Positions 9,483-19,167 of a stretch of 64,000 bases of DNA are shown here, one piece after another. A program made the position numbers and the translations under genes. Each line of letters starts with the position of its first letter. The stretch's first letter is position 1. Origin of the DNA: Nostoc sp. HK-01 (lineage in GTDB: Bacteria; Cyanobacteriota; Cyanobacteriia; Cyanobacteriales; Nostocaceae); the NCBI GenBank assembly GCA_003990705.1, contig AP018318.1, positions 4,839,501 through 4,903,500 on the forward strand, in the 5' to 3' direction. Under the pieces are notes generated by a model. The model worked only from the letters and a program-made list of their open reading frames with translations. It did not search any database and was not told the DNA's origin.

Positions 9483-9776
9483 TTAAAACATCAGGCTGTG
9501 TTCCGCATCCCAGCATTTGTTATCATACCAATTTCTGCCACTGTGTTTACAGTCAGACGCATTGTTGATCCAGGGAATAGATGTAGGGTGAGTGCTAGGA
9601 GATGAGATAGCAGAACTAATTGAAGAGATGGTAGAAGAGATGATAATTATGCTAGATGTCGATAGAATAATGAAAGATCCTACAAAAAATGCACAATTAA
9701 TAGGATTACAGAAATTGGCTGTAGGTTTTTTAGTGTTGAGTTGTTGAGAATGACTTTTTATACCTGCTAAAGACAT
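9483..9776 (-). CDS. Small Ser/Ile-rich single-pass membrane or exported protein, unknown function
   Basis: A 97-residue ORF with a strong ribosome site: AAAGGAG (9786-9792) lies nine bases upstream of the ATG. Residues about 28-55 are hydrophobic and then very rich in Ser and Ile, fitting a signal-anchor or uncleaved export signal after a polar 27-residue N-terminus. The C-terminal third has a compact motif with two cysteines and aromatic residues (DCKHSGRNWYDNKCWD) ending HSLMF. That could be a small disulfide-stabilised domain on the outside. I have a vague memory of short cyanobacterial proteins with a similar Cys/Trp tail but cannot name a family. The gene stands alone between the large kinase and the split hybrid kinase. 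Confidence 0.68.
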   Translation of the reverse strand: MSLAGIKSHSQQLNTKKPTANFCNPINCAFFVGSFIILSTSSIIIISSTISSISSAISSPSTHPTSIPWINNASDCKHSGRNWYDNKCWDAEHSLMF

Positions 9777-10605
9777 AAGTCTACACTCCTTTGGTAATTG
9801 TAGCTAAAGCTAACAGTTCTCAAAGACACTAATGAAAATTACAAAAAAATCAGTCTCTTTTCTAGCTATTTATTGCTATTCTGAAAAAGAACTTTGAATT
9901 TTGGATCAGCGCCAATCAAGAACTTAAAACTGAAAGGTAGATGCAGAATTAATGTGATTTTGAAATTCAGATAATAATAAATCCCAAATTATCTGGGAAT
10001 TACATCAGGCTTTTAGAATGTCTTGATGTTTACCATAACTTTATTATTCAACATTTTGATGAAAAAATAATCGAGGAAAAACAGGAAATTAGTTACTGAG
10101 TAATTTGAGGATATGTACTTATCTTGAAACTTTTCTTTAAGGGAGTAATACTGAGAGAATGTGCTGAAACTACCCGCAAGTTTGAGGAGATTCATAGCAG
10201 AATGATGCAGCATAACCAATCAGCAAAATTTTTATTACCATCTAACTAGTGAGCAAAATTATTGCAGCCACTCTCAATCAGTCGTTAAATGCTGTTTTCA
10301 TCACGCTAAGTAGAGAAATTTTGCCCATCGCAAATCTACTGAAAGCTTTAAGTTGGTTCTTAAGTATGTTTGCGAAACTCATTTGTGCATAACACGCAAC
10401 ACTAAAGTTTACTGCCTTTAACTGGCAGTGATTTCTTAATTTAGACTAAGTTAATTAAAGTTACATAGTACAACCTTTTTTTGGGAAGTATAAACATATA
10501 TAAGATATTGCGGCTTTTATGCCTCTCTATTCAGAGTGGTCTTGATTTACGGGATGTTTTGAACATCAAGACTATAAACTTCTATTGTGTCGGTGTTTTT
10601 GAGTT
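9777..10605. other. Intergenic region, 0.8 kb
   Basis: AT-rich spacer between the 97-residue gene and the split hybrid kinase. A 68-codon minus-strand reading frame (10013-10219) has no ribosome site and low-complexity composition, so it is not called. The kinase promoter should lie here, but I cannot place it. Confidence 0.45.
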
Positions 10606-13600
10606 ATGAGCGATCGCTCTTCCCTAACTATCTTCCTGATTGATGATTGCGCTGTAGATCGTTATATCTATCGGCAGTATTTACAGCACGACAAATTTCA
10701 GTCATACAACATTGTAGAATTTGAGACAGCAAAACAGGCTATGACATGGTGTGAGCAACAAACACCAGATGTAATTTTGCTAGATTATTTAATGCCTGAT
10801 GAGGATGGGCGGGAGTTTTTGCGAAAACTGAGGGAGAACCTGAATAATCAGCAATCAGCCGTCATCCTGTTGACAGGAGCCGGGGATGAAATGATCGCCG
10901 TGAATGCGATGAAAAATGGCGCTCAAGATTATTTAGTCAAAAATAATTTCACGCCTAAAGCTTTACACAGCACTATTCATCATGCAGTAGAACGACTACA
11001 TCTTACCCGACAGTTAGAACAAATTCGAGAACAACAACAACTAATTACCACGATCGCCCTCCGCATTCGTCAGTCGCTAAAATTAGAAGAAATTCTCAGT
11101 ACCACAGCTATAGAAATGCGGCAGTTTTTAAAAGCCGACCGCGTACTCGTCTATCAATTTCAGCCAGATATGAGTGGTGTTATTGTGGCGGAGTCAGTGC
11201 TACCTGGTTGGACGATAGCTTTAGGCCAGCAAATCGAAGACACTTGCTTTCAACAGGGAGCCGGTAGTGATTATCGCCAAGGCAAAAAAAGAGCCATCAA
11301 CAATATTTATCAAGCTGGCTTAAGCAATTGTCATCTGCATCTTTTAGAACAATTTGAAGTCAAAGCCTATCTAGTAGTACCCATTTTGGTAAAAGAGCAA
11401 TTATGGGGATTATTAATTGCTCAACAATGTAGTGCTTTTCGCCACTGGGAATCTGTAGAGTTGGACTTGTTAGATCAATTAGGGGTGCAAATTGCGATCG
11501 CCATTCAACAGGCGAGTACATATCAGCAAGTACAAACAGAACTGGCAGAACGCCAACGCGCAGAAGCAGCCCTAAAAAGCAGTGAAGAGAGACTTAAACT
11601 GACTTTGAATTTTACTGGTATTGGCTATTGGGAGTGGAATCCCACTACTAAGCAAATATCTGCCAGTCAAAATGCAATTCATGGTTGTTGTGCTGAGTCG
11701 AGTGATGTGCAATTAACCCTAGAACAATGGTTCAGTCAACTACATCCAGAGGATAGATTATGGGTTGAGCAGGAATTGAAACAGGCGATCGCCACTCAAA
11801 CCGATTATGCTGTGGAATACCGAGTCGTCTGGTCAGATAATAGCATTCACTGGGTATCTGCCAAGGGGCGGGGAATTTACAACACAACCGGACAACTGCT
11901 ACAAATGCTGGGCGTGTTGATTGATATTACTGAACGTAAATTCTCAGAAGCAGAACACCAGCAGTCAGAAATACTGCGAATGGAATTAAATCTGCTGGAG
12001 CAAGTTCTGGAAGTCAGCCTGGCAGGTTATTGGGACTGGGATATTCCCAGCAATCAGGAGTATTTAAGCCCAACCTTCAAGCAAATGTGTGGCTATGCAG
12101 ATCATGAGTTACCCAACACACCAGAAGCATGGCAACGTCTGATTTTTCCCGAAGATTTAGCAAATTCGCAGGAAATGTTCGGGCAACATGTTCAAAGTCG
12201 TGGGCAAATTCCCTATTATGGCGAGGTGAGATATCGACATAAGGATGGGTCTACCGTTTGGGTTATTTGTTCTGGGCGTGTTATTGCCTGGGATGAAGAT
12301 GGTCATCCGCTGCGGATGATTGGTTGCCACATTGATATTACAGAACGCAAACAAATAGAAGCGCAGTTAATTGCTATTAATCGTTTGCAACAGGCAATTT
12401 TAGATGGTAGTGACTATGCAATTATTTACAATAACTCCAATGGCATCCAAATCTTCAACGCCGCGGCTCAAAAAATGTTGGGCTACACAGCCAACGAAGT
12501 TGTAAATCAAGTCAAGCCGAGTATTTTTCATGACTCGCAAGAACTCCAACAACGGGCAGTCGAACTGTCTTTGCAACTGGGTAGAGAAATTGCATCCGGT
12601 ACAGAATTTTTTATGACCGTCACTCAAGATGGTAAAACCTATGAAAATGAATGGACTTACATTCGTCGAGATGGCTCTCGCTTTCCTGTATTTCTTTCGG
12701 TGAAAACCTTACGAGATAAAGAAGGAAACAACATCGGATTTTTAGGTATTGCCAAAGATATTACCCAGCAAAAACAAATAGAAGCAGCCCTAAGAGACAG
12801 CCAACGCCGTTATGAAACTTTAACAGAAGCCGCACCAGTGGCAATTTTCCGGCTGGATACGACTGGTCAATGTATTTACGTGAATGATTATTGGAGCAAG
12901 CTCACAGATAGACCAACACCAGCGGCATTGGGTATGGGTTGGTTAGCGGGGTTGCATCCAGAAGACCGCCATTACTTGTGGATGAAATGGTCGCAAGGTT
13001 TTGAGCAAATACGCTATGAAGGCAGATATTTACATACAGATGAGAGTATTACTTGGTTTTACCTCCAAATACTTCCTGAAACCAATCCTTTCGGCAGCAT
13101 TATTAGCTACATTGGCACCTTTACAGACATTACTGAACGCAAACAAGCAGAAGAAGCACTCCGAGAGAGCGAACGCCGCTATGCCCATTTGACAGAAGCA
13201 GCACCCGTCGGCATTTTCCGCCTGGATGCTAGTGGTCAATGTATTTATGTGAACGATCGCTGGAGCGAGATGACAGGTAGACCCATCCAGGCTGCCTTGG
13301 GGCTAGGGTGGGCAATAGCAATACACCCAGAAGATCGCGATCGCCTGAAGCAGGAATGGGAACTCAAATTTGATCAAGAAATTGTTGACCCTAGAGAATT
13401 CTATGAAAGTGAAGGCAGACATCTGCGTCCAGATGGTAGCATCAACTGGTTTTATGTACAGGTAATACCCGAAATTGATACCAACGGTAGCATCAGTGGC
13501 TATATCGGTACATTAACAGATATCAGCGATCGCCAACAAGCAGAAGAAGCTCTGCGGGACAGTGAACATCGTTATGCCACCTTAGCGAAAGCGTCTCCTG

Positions 13601-14220
13601 TAGCTATTTTCCGCTTAGATGCCGTGGGCAACTGTGTCTACATTAATGATCGTTGGAGTGAGATGACAGGTAGATCAACATCGGCTGGATTGGGTATGGG
13701 TTGGATAGAAGCAATACACCCAGAAGACAGTGAACGGATTTTGAGAGAATGGTTTGAAGTAGAACTAGCACCAAACGAACTTTTTGACAACGAAGGTAGG
13801 CATCTGCTCCCCGATGGCAGTATTAAATGGTTTCACTGCTATGTATTACCCGAAACTAACGCCAGTGGCAAAGTGATTGGGTATATCGGCACACTCACAG
13901 ATATTACTAGTCGCAAACAGACCGAAGAACAACTGCATCAACTCTCAGAAAGACTCACCTTAGCGCTGCAATCAGGCAGATTTGGCATTTGGGAATATGA
14001 TTTTGCTCAAGCCAAACAAATTTGGGATGACCAAATGTATGAACTGTATGGGTTGAGCAAAGGTGAATTTACAGGTACTTATGATGCTTGGTTGAACTGT
14101 ATACACCCAGAAGATCAAGATTATATGTTGGCGAGTATTCAGCAAGTTCTCGAAGGCCAGCAAGAATATCCCTGTTGTGTCACTTTAGGCAGAGGAAAAA
14201 TAGAATTCAGGGTGAGTTAG
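10606..14220 (+). CDS. 5' part of an IS-interrupted hybrid kinase: REC-GAF(cyanobacteriochrome-type)-PAS x7
   Basis: The frame encodes 1188 native residues up to 14169, then 16 residues read from the insertion sequence before a stop. The receiver (1-120) has D13, D14, D60 (VILLDYLMPDEDG) and K112. The GAF domain (about 145-305) has the two cysteines of a DXCF-type cyanobacteriochrome: C214 in EDTCF and C242 followed by H243 in LSNCHLHLLEQF, exactly 28 apart. Seven PAS domains follow; PAS 4-6 (about 735-1110) are close copies of each other (EAAPVAIFRLD, YVNDRWSEMTGRP). PAS 7 is cut by the IS after QQEY. The rest of the protein lies at 15563-18070. As it stands this half has light-sensing and PAS domains but no kinase. 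Removing the IS plus one TAT rejoins the frame. Confidence 0.9.
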   Translation: MSDRSSLTIFLIDDCAVDRYIYRQYLQHDKFQSYNIVEFETAKQAMTWCEQQTPDVILLDYLMPDEDGREFLRKLRENLNNQQSAVILLTGAGDEMIAVNAMKNGAQDYLVKNNFTPKALHSTIHHAVERLHLTRQLEQIREQQQLITTIALRIRQSLKLEEILSTTAIEMRQFLKADRVLVYQFQPDMSGVIVAESVLPGWTIALGQQIEDTCFQQGAGSDYRQGKKRAINNIYQAGLSNCHLHLLEQFEVKAYLVVPILVKEQLWGLLIAQQCSAFRHWESVELDLLDQLGVQIAIAIQQASTYQQVQTELAERQRAEAALKSSEERLKLTLNFTGIGYWEWNPTTKQISASQNAIHGCCAESSDVQLTLEQWFSQLHPEDRLWVEQELKQAIATQTDYAVEYRVVWSDNSIHWVSAKGRGIYNTTGQLLQMLGVLIDITERKFSEAEHQQSEILRMELNLLEQVLEVSLAGYWDWDIPSNQEYLSPTFKQMCGYADHELPNTPEAWQRLIFPEDLANSQEMFGQHVQSRGQIPYYGEVRYRHKDGSTVWVICSGRVIAWDEDGHPLRMIGCHIDITERKQIEAQLIAINRLQQAILDGSDYAIIYNNSNGIQIFNAAAQKMLGYTANEVVNQVKPSIFHDSQELQQRAVELSLQLGREIASGTEFFMTVTQDGKTYENEWTYIRRDGSRFPVFLSVKTLRDKEGNNIGFLGIAKDITQQKQIEAALRDSQRRYETLTEAAPVAIFRLDTTGQCIYVNDYWSKLTDRPTPAALGMGWLAGLHPEDRHYLWMKWSQGFEQIRYEGRYLHTDESITWFYLQILPETNPFGSIISYIGTFTDITERKQAEEALRESERRYAHLTEAAPVGIFRLDASGQCIYVNDRWSEMTGRPIQAALGLGWAIAIHPEDRDRLKQEWELKFDQEIVDPREFYESEGRHLRPDGSINWFYVQVIPEIDTNGSISGYIGTLTDISDRQQAEEALRDSEHRYATLAKASPVAIFRLDAVGNCVYINDRWSEMTGRSTSAGLGMGWIEAIHPEDSERILREWFEVELAPNELFDNEGRHLLPDGSIKWFHCYVLPETNASGKVIGYIGTLTDITSRKQTEEQLHQLSERLTLALQSGRFGIWEYDFAQAKQIWDDQMYELYGLSKGEFTGTYDAWLNCIHPEDQDYMLASIQQVLEGQQEYPCCVTLGRGKIEFRVS

Positions 14221-15559
14221 GAAGATAAAAATTGGAGAAGTAAGCCTATAAACGATGGCTTGAAGCTGAGAAAAACCCTCATACAGTTGAGGAATAGAAA
14301 AAACTGTTAACCAGGGATATATGAGATTAAATAAAACGAAAGGTTGAATAATTAAACGCAGATTGTTGAGAATATTCTTCCAACCTTTACCATGATCCCA
14401 CCAGGGGTGAGAAGCGAATGCTGATTGAGGAGATGGAGGAGAAGGACGCAGAGATTCTGAATGAAGACTAACCATAAGGTAGGCACTACAGACAATTTCC
14501 CACCAGCGTTCAATATCTTCATAGCGAGTAAAACGATAATCAGCCCAACCTAATTCATTCTTACTTTGTTTTAAACCATATTCTACCCATGTTCTTAACC
14601 CATAAAAATTCCCAACCTCTCTAGGTGTGATGTCGGGATATTTGCTCATCACATACCAGGTAGAGTTTCCGGGTAATGCTTCAGTATCTGTGGTAATTTG
14701 CCAATATCTATGTTCGCCACGTTTGCCGTGAATTATTTCTCTAATAAATCGATTTTCACTACTTAAGTCAGAGAATACTCTTTTAAATTTCTGCCACTTT
14801 AAATATTGAGTATACTGACCTTTAAGCAAGTCTACAGAATGGTTTGAGCGTATTGCTACTAAATAATTTAAATCTAGTTCATCTAATACAGATACAAAAT
14901 TTGTGCCGCTTTCGCCATATAAGCTATCAGCCAGTACCAAGTTGAATTTAAAACCCATCGACTGTAACTTTCGTATTAGCATTGCCCCGATTTGAGGCTT
15001 GGTCAGATATTTATCTCCTGGCTTTAATTTCTCCCGTGGTTTGTACACTTCAAACAGTAGTGGGAATGTCATTCCACAAAATACACCATAGGCTGTAACT
15101 GCCACAACTCCGTTCTCTACTTTCCCCAAATTACCTATGTACTGACGTTTCACATAATCTGTGGTCGTACCTTTCTTTTTATCTCCGGTTTCATCAATAA
15201 TTAAAATGATTGGTCTACCTTTGAGTATTTGTAGAATTAGCTCTAATCTTAAAGCTCTTAACTGTTCTACTTCCCAATATGGGGTAGTTAAGAAATGGTG
15301 TAGCCCTTGATAGTTCTCTAATCCAACAATTTTTGCTATTTCTGGTAGACTCTTTCGTTTTATATCAGAAATACATCCTATATGCAGATACTTAAACGCT
15401 TCAAAATTTCTGACATCTGAAAACAGCTTTTTATACCAAAGACAATATTCATCCACAAATTTAACAGTTTGTTTAGGTGGACGAGGCTCTACCATGCTCT
15501 GTGTCTTCGTTCTAGGCTTTTTACATTCTTATACTACCGCGATAGTGACACAACAGGGT
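14170..15559 (-). mobile_element. IS701-type insertion sequence, about 1390 bp
   Basis: Perfect 15-bp terminal inverted repeats (CCCTGTTGTGTCACT at 14170-14184 and its complement at 15544-15558) enclose one transposase gene on the minus strand. The flanks read GAATAT on the left and TATAATG on the right. The simplest reading is a 3-bp TAT duplication (14167-14169, 15560-15562) with one unpaired T at the right end. A 4-bp duplication with one change cannot be excluded. Ends and ORF are intact, so the element looks recent and possibly mobile. Confidence 0.93.
14185..15495 (-). CDS. IS701 family transposase
   Basis: A 436-residue DDE transposase filling the insertion sequence; its stop abuts the left inverted repeat. 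Catalytic candidates are the Asp in LIIDETGDKKKG (about 100), the Asp in LADSLYGESG (about 190) and the Glu in RTWVEYGLKQSKNELGW (about 305). The sequence matches my memory of many Nostoc IS701 transposases, including the start MVEPRPP and the SAYLMVSLHS segment. No frameshift or internal stop is present, so it should be active. Its ATG (15493-15495) overlaps, on the other strand, the ATG that opens the downstream kinase fragment. Confidence 0.95.
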   Translation of the reverse strand: MVEPRPPKQTVKFVDEYCLWYKKLFSDVRNFEAFKYLHIGCISDIKRKSLPEIAKIVGLENYQGLHHFLTTPYWEVEQLRALRLELILQILKGRPIILIIDETGDKKKGTTTDYVKRQYIGNLGKVENGVVAVTAYGVFCGMTFPLLFEVYKPREKLKPGDKYLTKPQIGAMLIRKLQSMGFKFNLVLADSLYGESGTNFVSVLDELDLNYLVAIRSNHSVDLLKGQYTQYLKWQKFKRVFSDLSSENRFIREIIHGKRGEHRYWQITTDTEALPGNSTWYVMSKYPDITPREVGNFYGLRTWVEYGLKQSKNELGWADYRFTRYEDIERWWEIVCSAYLMVSLHSESLRPSPPSPQSAFASHPWWDHGKGWKNILNNLRLIIQPFVLFNLIYPWLTVFSIPQLYEGFSQLQAIVYRLTSPIFIFLTHPEFYFSSA

Positions 15560-18070
15560 TATAATGTTGAGTTCCGCATTGTGCAGCCAAGTGGTAAAGT
15601 TCGTTTCCTCAAAGGCTACGGTATTCTCAAGCGTAACCAAGATGGTGAACCTGTACGGGTGATTGGCGTAAACTTTGACATTGCTGCTCACAAACAAGCC
15701 GAACAAGAACTGATTCGCAACCGGGATTTACGCGAAGCTATTTTTAACGAATCGGCCGATGCGATTTTTTTAGTTGATTCGTCAACGTTAATTACCCTAG
15801 ATTGCAATCGTCGGGCAGTGGAATTATTTGAGTCGAAAGACAAAACTCAATTAATCAATATTAGTGGGCAAGCACTCCAGCGTCATCCATTCACTGCCAA
15901 GGAAACAGATGAGATAGTTGCAGAAATGCAATCTCAAGGTGTCTGGAGCCGAGAAATTGAATATGTGACCTTGCAAGGTAAGATTTTTTGGGGAAACATT
16001 GCGGCCAAACCAATTACAGTAGCCGGACGGACTATGAATATAGTCCGGATAACTGATATTAGCGATCGCAAACAGGCACAAGAAGCTCTGGCGAAATATG
16101 CCCATGCTGTTGAAGATTTATATAATAATGCTCCTTGTGGCTACCATTCCCTCGATAACGAAGGTCGATTAATTAAAGTCAACGAGACGGAATTGCAATG
16201 GTTAGGCTATGAGCGTGAAGAAATGATTGGTCAACCCTTGGTGAATTTTTTCACCCCAGCCAGCCGCTTGGCCTTCACCCATAACTATCCTGTCTTCAAA
16301 CAGCGAGGCTGGGCAAAAGATTTAGAGTATGAAATGATTTGTAAAGACGGCAAAGTCTTACCAGTGTTGATTAATGCGACTGCCGTCAAAGATGCCAATG
16401 GCAGGTATTTATATAACCGCGCTACCTTATTTGATATTAGCGATCGCAAACAAGCTGAAGAAGAACTACAGCAAACAAATAAGCAGCTGGTGAACACTAA
16501 CATTGAACTAGCCCGCGCCACTCGCCTCAAAGATGAATTCTTAGCCAATATGAGTCATGAACTGCGAACGCCGCTGAATGCCATTTTGGGTATGTCAGAA
16601 GGTTTGCAAGAAAGTGTATTTGGCTCTCTCAATGAACGTCAAGTCAAAGCGATCGCCACTATTGAACGCAGTGGTAGACATCTACTAGAACTAATTAATG
16701 ACATCCTAGATTTGTCTAAAATCGAGTCTGGCAAACTGGAACTGCAATTAAGTGATGTTTCCGTTAGGAGTCTTTGTGATGCCAGTCTCACCTTTGTCAA
16801 ACAAATGGCGTTAAAAAAGAGTATTCGTCTCAATACTCACATTGATAGCAATATTGCCATCATTCAAGTAGACGAGCGCCGTCTACGTCAGGTACTAATC
16901 AACCTACTGAGCAATGCTGTCAAATTTACTCCAGAAGGAGGTTCTGTCACCATAGAAGTTCGACGAGAAGAAATAGAGGAAGTAATTTCTCCCCCAAATA
17001 CGGCCAACCTTTGCTTCCATGTTACTGATACGGGCATCGGGATTGCTCCTGAAGACATCGGCAAATTGTTTCAGCCCTTTGTCCAGCTTGACAGTAGCTT
17101 AAACCGCCATTACAGTGGCACGGGTTTAGGTTTAGCATTGGTGCAGCGGATTGTCAAGCTGCATGGAGGAACGGTCTCAGTTAGTAGTGAACTTGGGAAG
17201 GGGAGTTGTTTCACTGTCCGTGTCCCCTACCTTACCTGTGAGTATGTAATAACAACGCCAATCACTACTTTATTACCGAGAAATGTTTTACCTGCTGAAA
17301 ATGCTCAAGTTTTGATTATTGAAGATTCTGTAGCAGCAGCAGACCAGATTACTCGCTACTTCCACGAAATGGGAATGCAGCCCATCACTTATTCTCAAGG
17401 CGGAGGAGCCGTAGAAGAAGTGCTGCGCGTTCAACCTGCATTAGTAATTTTGGATCTACAACTCCCCAATTTGTCTGGTTGGGATGTGCTTCATCAACTC
17501 AAAACTAATCCCCAAAGTCAAAATATTCCCGTGATTATTTTCTCTGTGGTAGATGAGCGTACCAAAGGACTGGCTCAGGGAGCATTTGAATATTTAGTTA
17601 AACCAATTACCCGCGCTCAACTTCAGGAAACTATAGGCAAATTGCAAAATTTGGCTTATTGTCAAGAGCAAAATCAAACTTTAGCATCAGAAGCAGCTTT
17701 AGCTAATCCTATGATTTTGTTGGTAGAAGATAATCAAGCAAATATTGATACTATCTCTGGTTATTTGGAAAGTCGAGGTTATCATTTGATTTTCGCCAAC
17801 AATGGACAACAAGCCATTGATATTGTGAAAGTCCAACACCCCGACTTAATTATCATGGATATTCAAATGCCAGGAATGGATGGCTTGGAAGCAATGCGCC
17901 GCATCCGTGATGATCGGCAATTTGAGAATATTCCGATGATTGCACTCACGGCCTTGGCTATGCCAGGCGATCGCGAAACTAGTTTAGCTGCTGGAGCTAA
18001 TGAATATTTAACTAAACCTGTAAAACTTAAACAGCTGGTAGCCACAATTCAAAAACTTTTAGGAAGATAG
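15494..18070 (+). CDS. 3' part of the IS-interrupted hybrid kinase: PAS-PAS-HisKA-HATPase-REC-REC
   Basis: The native sequence resumes at 15563 (NVEFRIVQPSGKVRF), completing the cut PAS 7, and continues with two more PAS domains, HisKA (H in [16 protein letters not shown]), HATPase (GTGLGLALV) and two receivers (VILDLQLPNLSG and LIIMDIQMPGMDG). The ATG at 15494 lies inside the IS and is preceded by GAGG (15483-15486) seven bases upstream. The fragment could therefore be translated with 23 IS-derived, mostly hydrophobic residues at its N-terminus. All kinase boxes are intact. If expressed, the enzyme would lack the receiver and light-sensing GAF of the parent and might be constitutive. It is followed after six bases by another REC-kinase, suggesting one transcript. 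Confidence 0.9.
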   Translation: MLCVFVLGFLHSYTTAIVTQQGYNVEFRIVQPSGKVRFLKGYGILKRNQDGEPVRVIGVNFDIAAHKQAEQELIRNRDLREAIFNESADAIFLVDSSTLITLDCNRRAVELFESKDKTQLINISGQALQRHPFTAKETDEIVAEMQSQGVWSREIEYVTLQGKIFWGNIAAKPITVAGRTMNIVRITDISDRKQAQEALAKYAHAVEDLYNNAPCGYHSLDNEGRLIKVNETELQWLGYEREEMIGQPLVNFFTPASRLAFTHNYPVFKQRGWAKDLEYEMICKDGKVLPVLINATAVKDANGRYLYNRATLFDISDRKQAEEELQQTNKQLVNTNIELARATRLKDEFLANMSHELRTPLNAILGMSEGLQESVFGSLNERQVKAIATIERSGRHLLELINDILDLSKIESGKLELQLSDVSVRSLCDASLTFVKQMALKKSIRLNTHIDSNIAIIQVDERRLRQVLINLLSNAVKFTPEGGSVTIEVRREEIEEVISPPNTANLCFHVTDTGIGIAPEDIGKLFQPFVQLDSSLNRHYSGTGLGLALVQRIVKLHGGTVSVSSELGKGSCFTVRVPYLTCEYVITTPITTLLPRNVLPAENAQVLIIEDSVAAADQITRYFHEMGMQPITYSQGGGAVEEVLRVQPALVILDLQLPNLSGWDVLHQLKTNPQSQNIPVIIFSVVDERTKGLAQGAFEYLVKPITRAQLQETIGKLQNLAYCQEQNQTLASEAALANPMILLVEDNQANIDTISGYLESRGYHLIFANNGQQAIDIVKVQHPDLIIMDIQMPGMDGLEAMRRIRDDRQFENIPMIALTALAMPGDRETSLAAGANEYLTKPVKLKQLVATIQKLLGR

Positions 18071-18076
18071 CAAAAC

Positions 18077-19153
18077 TTGTCGATGGATATTCAACCCACT
18101 ATTTTAGTAATCGATGATGAACCAGATAACTTTGATGTTGTTGAAACTTTGCTGGATGGAGAAAACTACCAGTTACACTATGCTCCTAGTGGTCAACAAG
18201 CTCTGAGTCGTCTTGATAATTTTCAGCCTGATCTGATTTTGCTTGATGTGATGATGCCCGATTTAGACGGAATGGAAGTCTGCAAGCAAATTAAGGTCAA
18301 TCCCCAGTGGCAAGCGGTGCCGATTATCATGGTGACAGCCTTAACTGCTAAAGAAGATTTAGCTCGATGTCTAGGAACTGGTGCAGATGACTTCATTAGT
18401 AAACCCGTCAACGGTGTAGAATTACGCGCCAGAGTTCATTCTATGTTGCGGATTAAACAGCAGTATGACAGCTTGCAATTATTGCTCAAACTGCGAGAAG
18501 ATATGGTCAACATGATTGTCCACGATTTGCGAAATCCGCTGGCCAGCATTGTCTTAGGGGCGGAAATTCTCAAATTTCCAGGTTTATCAGCACAACAGCA
18601 ACAAGGAAAAATCGAGCAAATTTTACTGGCTGGGCAACAATTACAATCACTAATTGATAGCTTATTGCTAATGGCAAAGCTGGAATCGGGCAAAATGGTT
18701 CTCAATTACAGCCCAGTCGATCTTTGTGCGCTATGTAGGTCAGCATTGGCAGATGTAGAAGCGATCGCAGCCCAAAAGAGAATCACCTTGATTAGTGAAT
18801 TACCTGAACCTGGTGGCATGATTGAAATAGATGCTTTGATTTTCCGTCGAGTTTTGGATAATTTGTTCACTAATGCCATTAAATTTTCACCATCAAACTC
18901 TCAAGTTACCTTGCGTGCTGAATATCTACCAGCAGGTGGGGCGAAATTGCAAGTCGGTGATTCAGGTAAGGGCATTTCTGAAGAATTACGCAACATTATT
19001 TTTGAGAAATATGAAGTAGGAACTCGAATGCCGGAAGTTTCGCAAATTGGTTTAGGATTAGCTTTCTGTAAAATGGCAGTTGAAGCGCACTGCGGCACAA
19101 TTAACATCGAAAATAATCATGCTAAGGGTAGTATTTTTACAGTTATAATTTAA
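18077..19153 (+). CDS. Hybrid REC-histidine kinase
   Basis: A 358-residue protein: receiver (1-125, LILLDVMMPDLDG, KPVNG), HisKA with the H-box MIVHDLRNPLASI, and HATPase with N-box (LDNLFTNAIKFSP), G1 (GDSGKGIS) and G2 (IGLGLAFCK). The VHDLRNPL form of the H-box is typical of cyanobacterial REC-kinases. It begins six bases after the split hybrid kinase and was probably its operon partner. The IS upstream is therefore likely to be polar on it. The start is either TTG 18077, ten bases after AGGAAG, or ATG 18083; spacing favours the TTG, convention the ATG. No membrane segment is seen. It likely receives phosphate on its own receiver from the upstream kinase and relays it. Confidence 0.9.
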   Translation: MSMDIQPTILVIDDEPDNFDVVETLLDGENYQLHYAPSGQQALSRLDNFQPDLILLDVMMPDLDGMEVCKQIKVNPQWQAVPIIMVTALTAKEDLARCLGTGADDFISKPVNGVELRARVHSMLRIKQQYDSLQLLLKLREDMVNMIVHDLRNPLASIVLGAEILKFPGLSAQQQQGKIEQILLAGQQLQSLIDSLLLMAKLESGKMVLNYSPVDLCALCRSALADVEAIAAQKRITLISELPEPGGMIEIDALIFRRVLDNLFTNAIKFSPSNSQVTLRAEYLPAGGAKLQVGDSGKGISEELRNIIFEKYEVGTRMPEVSQIGLGLAFCKMAVEAHCGTINIENNHAKGSIFTVII

Positions 19154-19167
19154 ATTTAGTAGTTCAC

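Noticed and set aside
10013-10219. 68-codon minus-strand frame
   Set aside because: AT-driven composition, no ribosome site, no recognisable motif.
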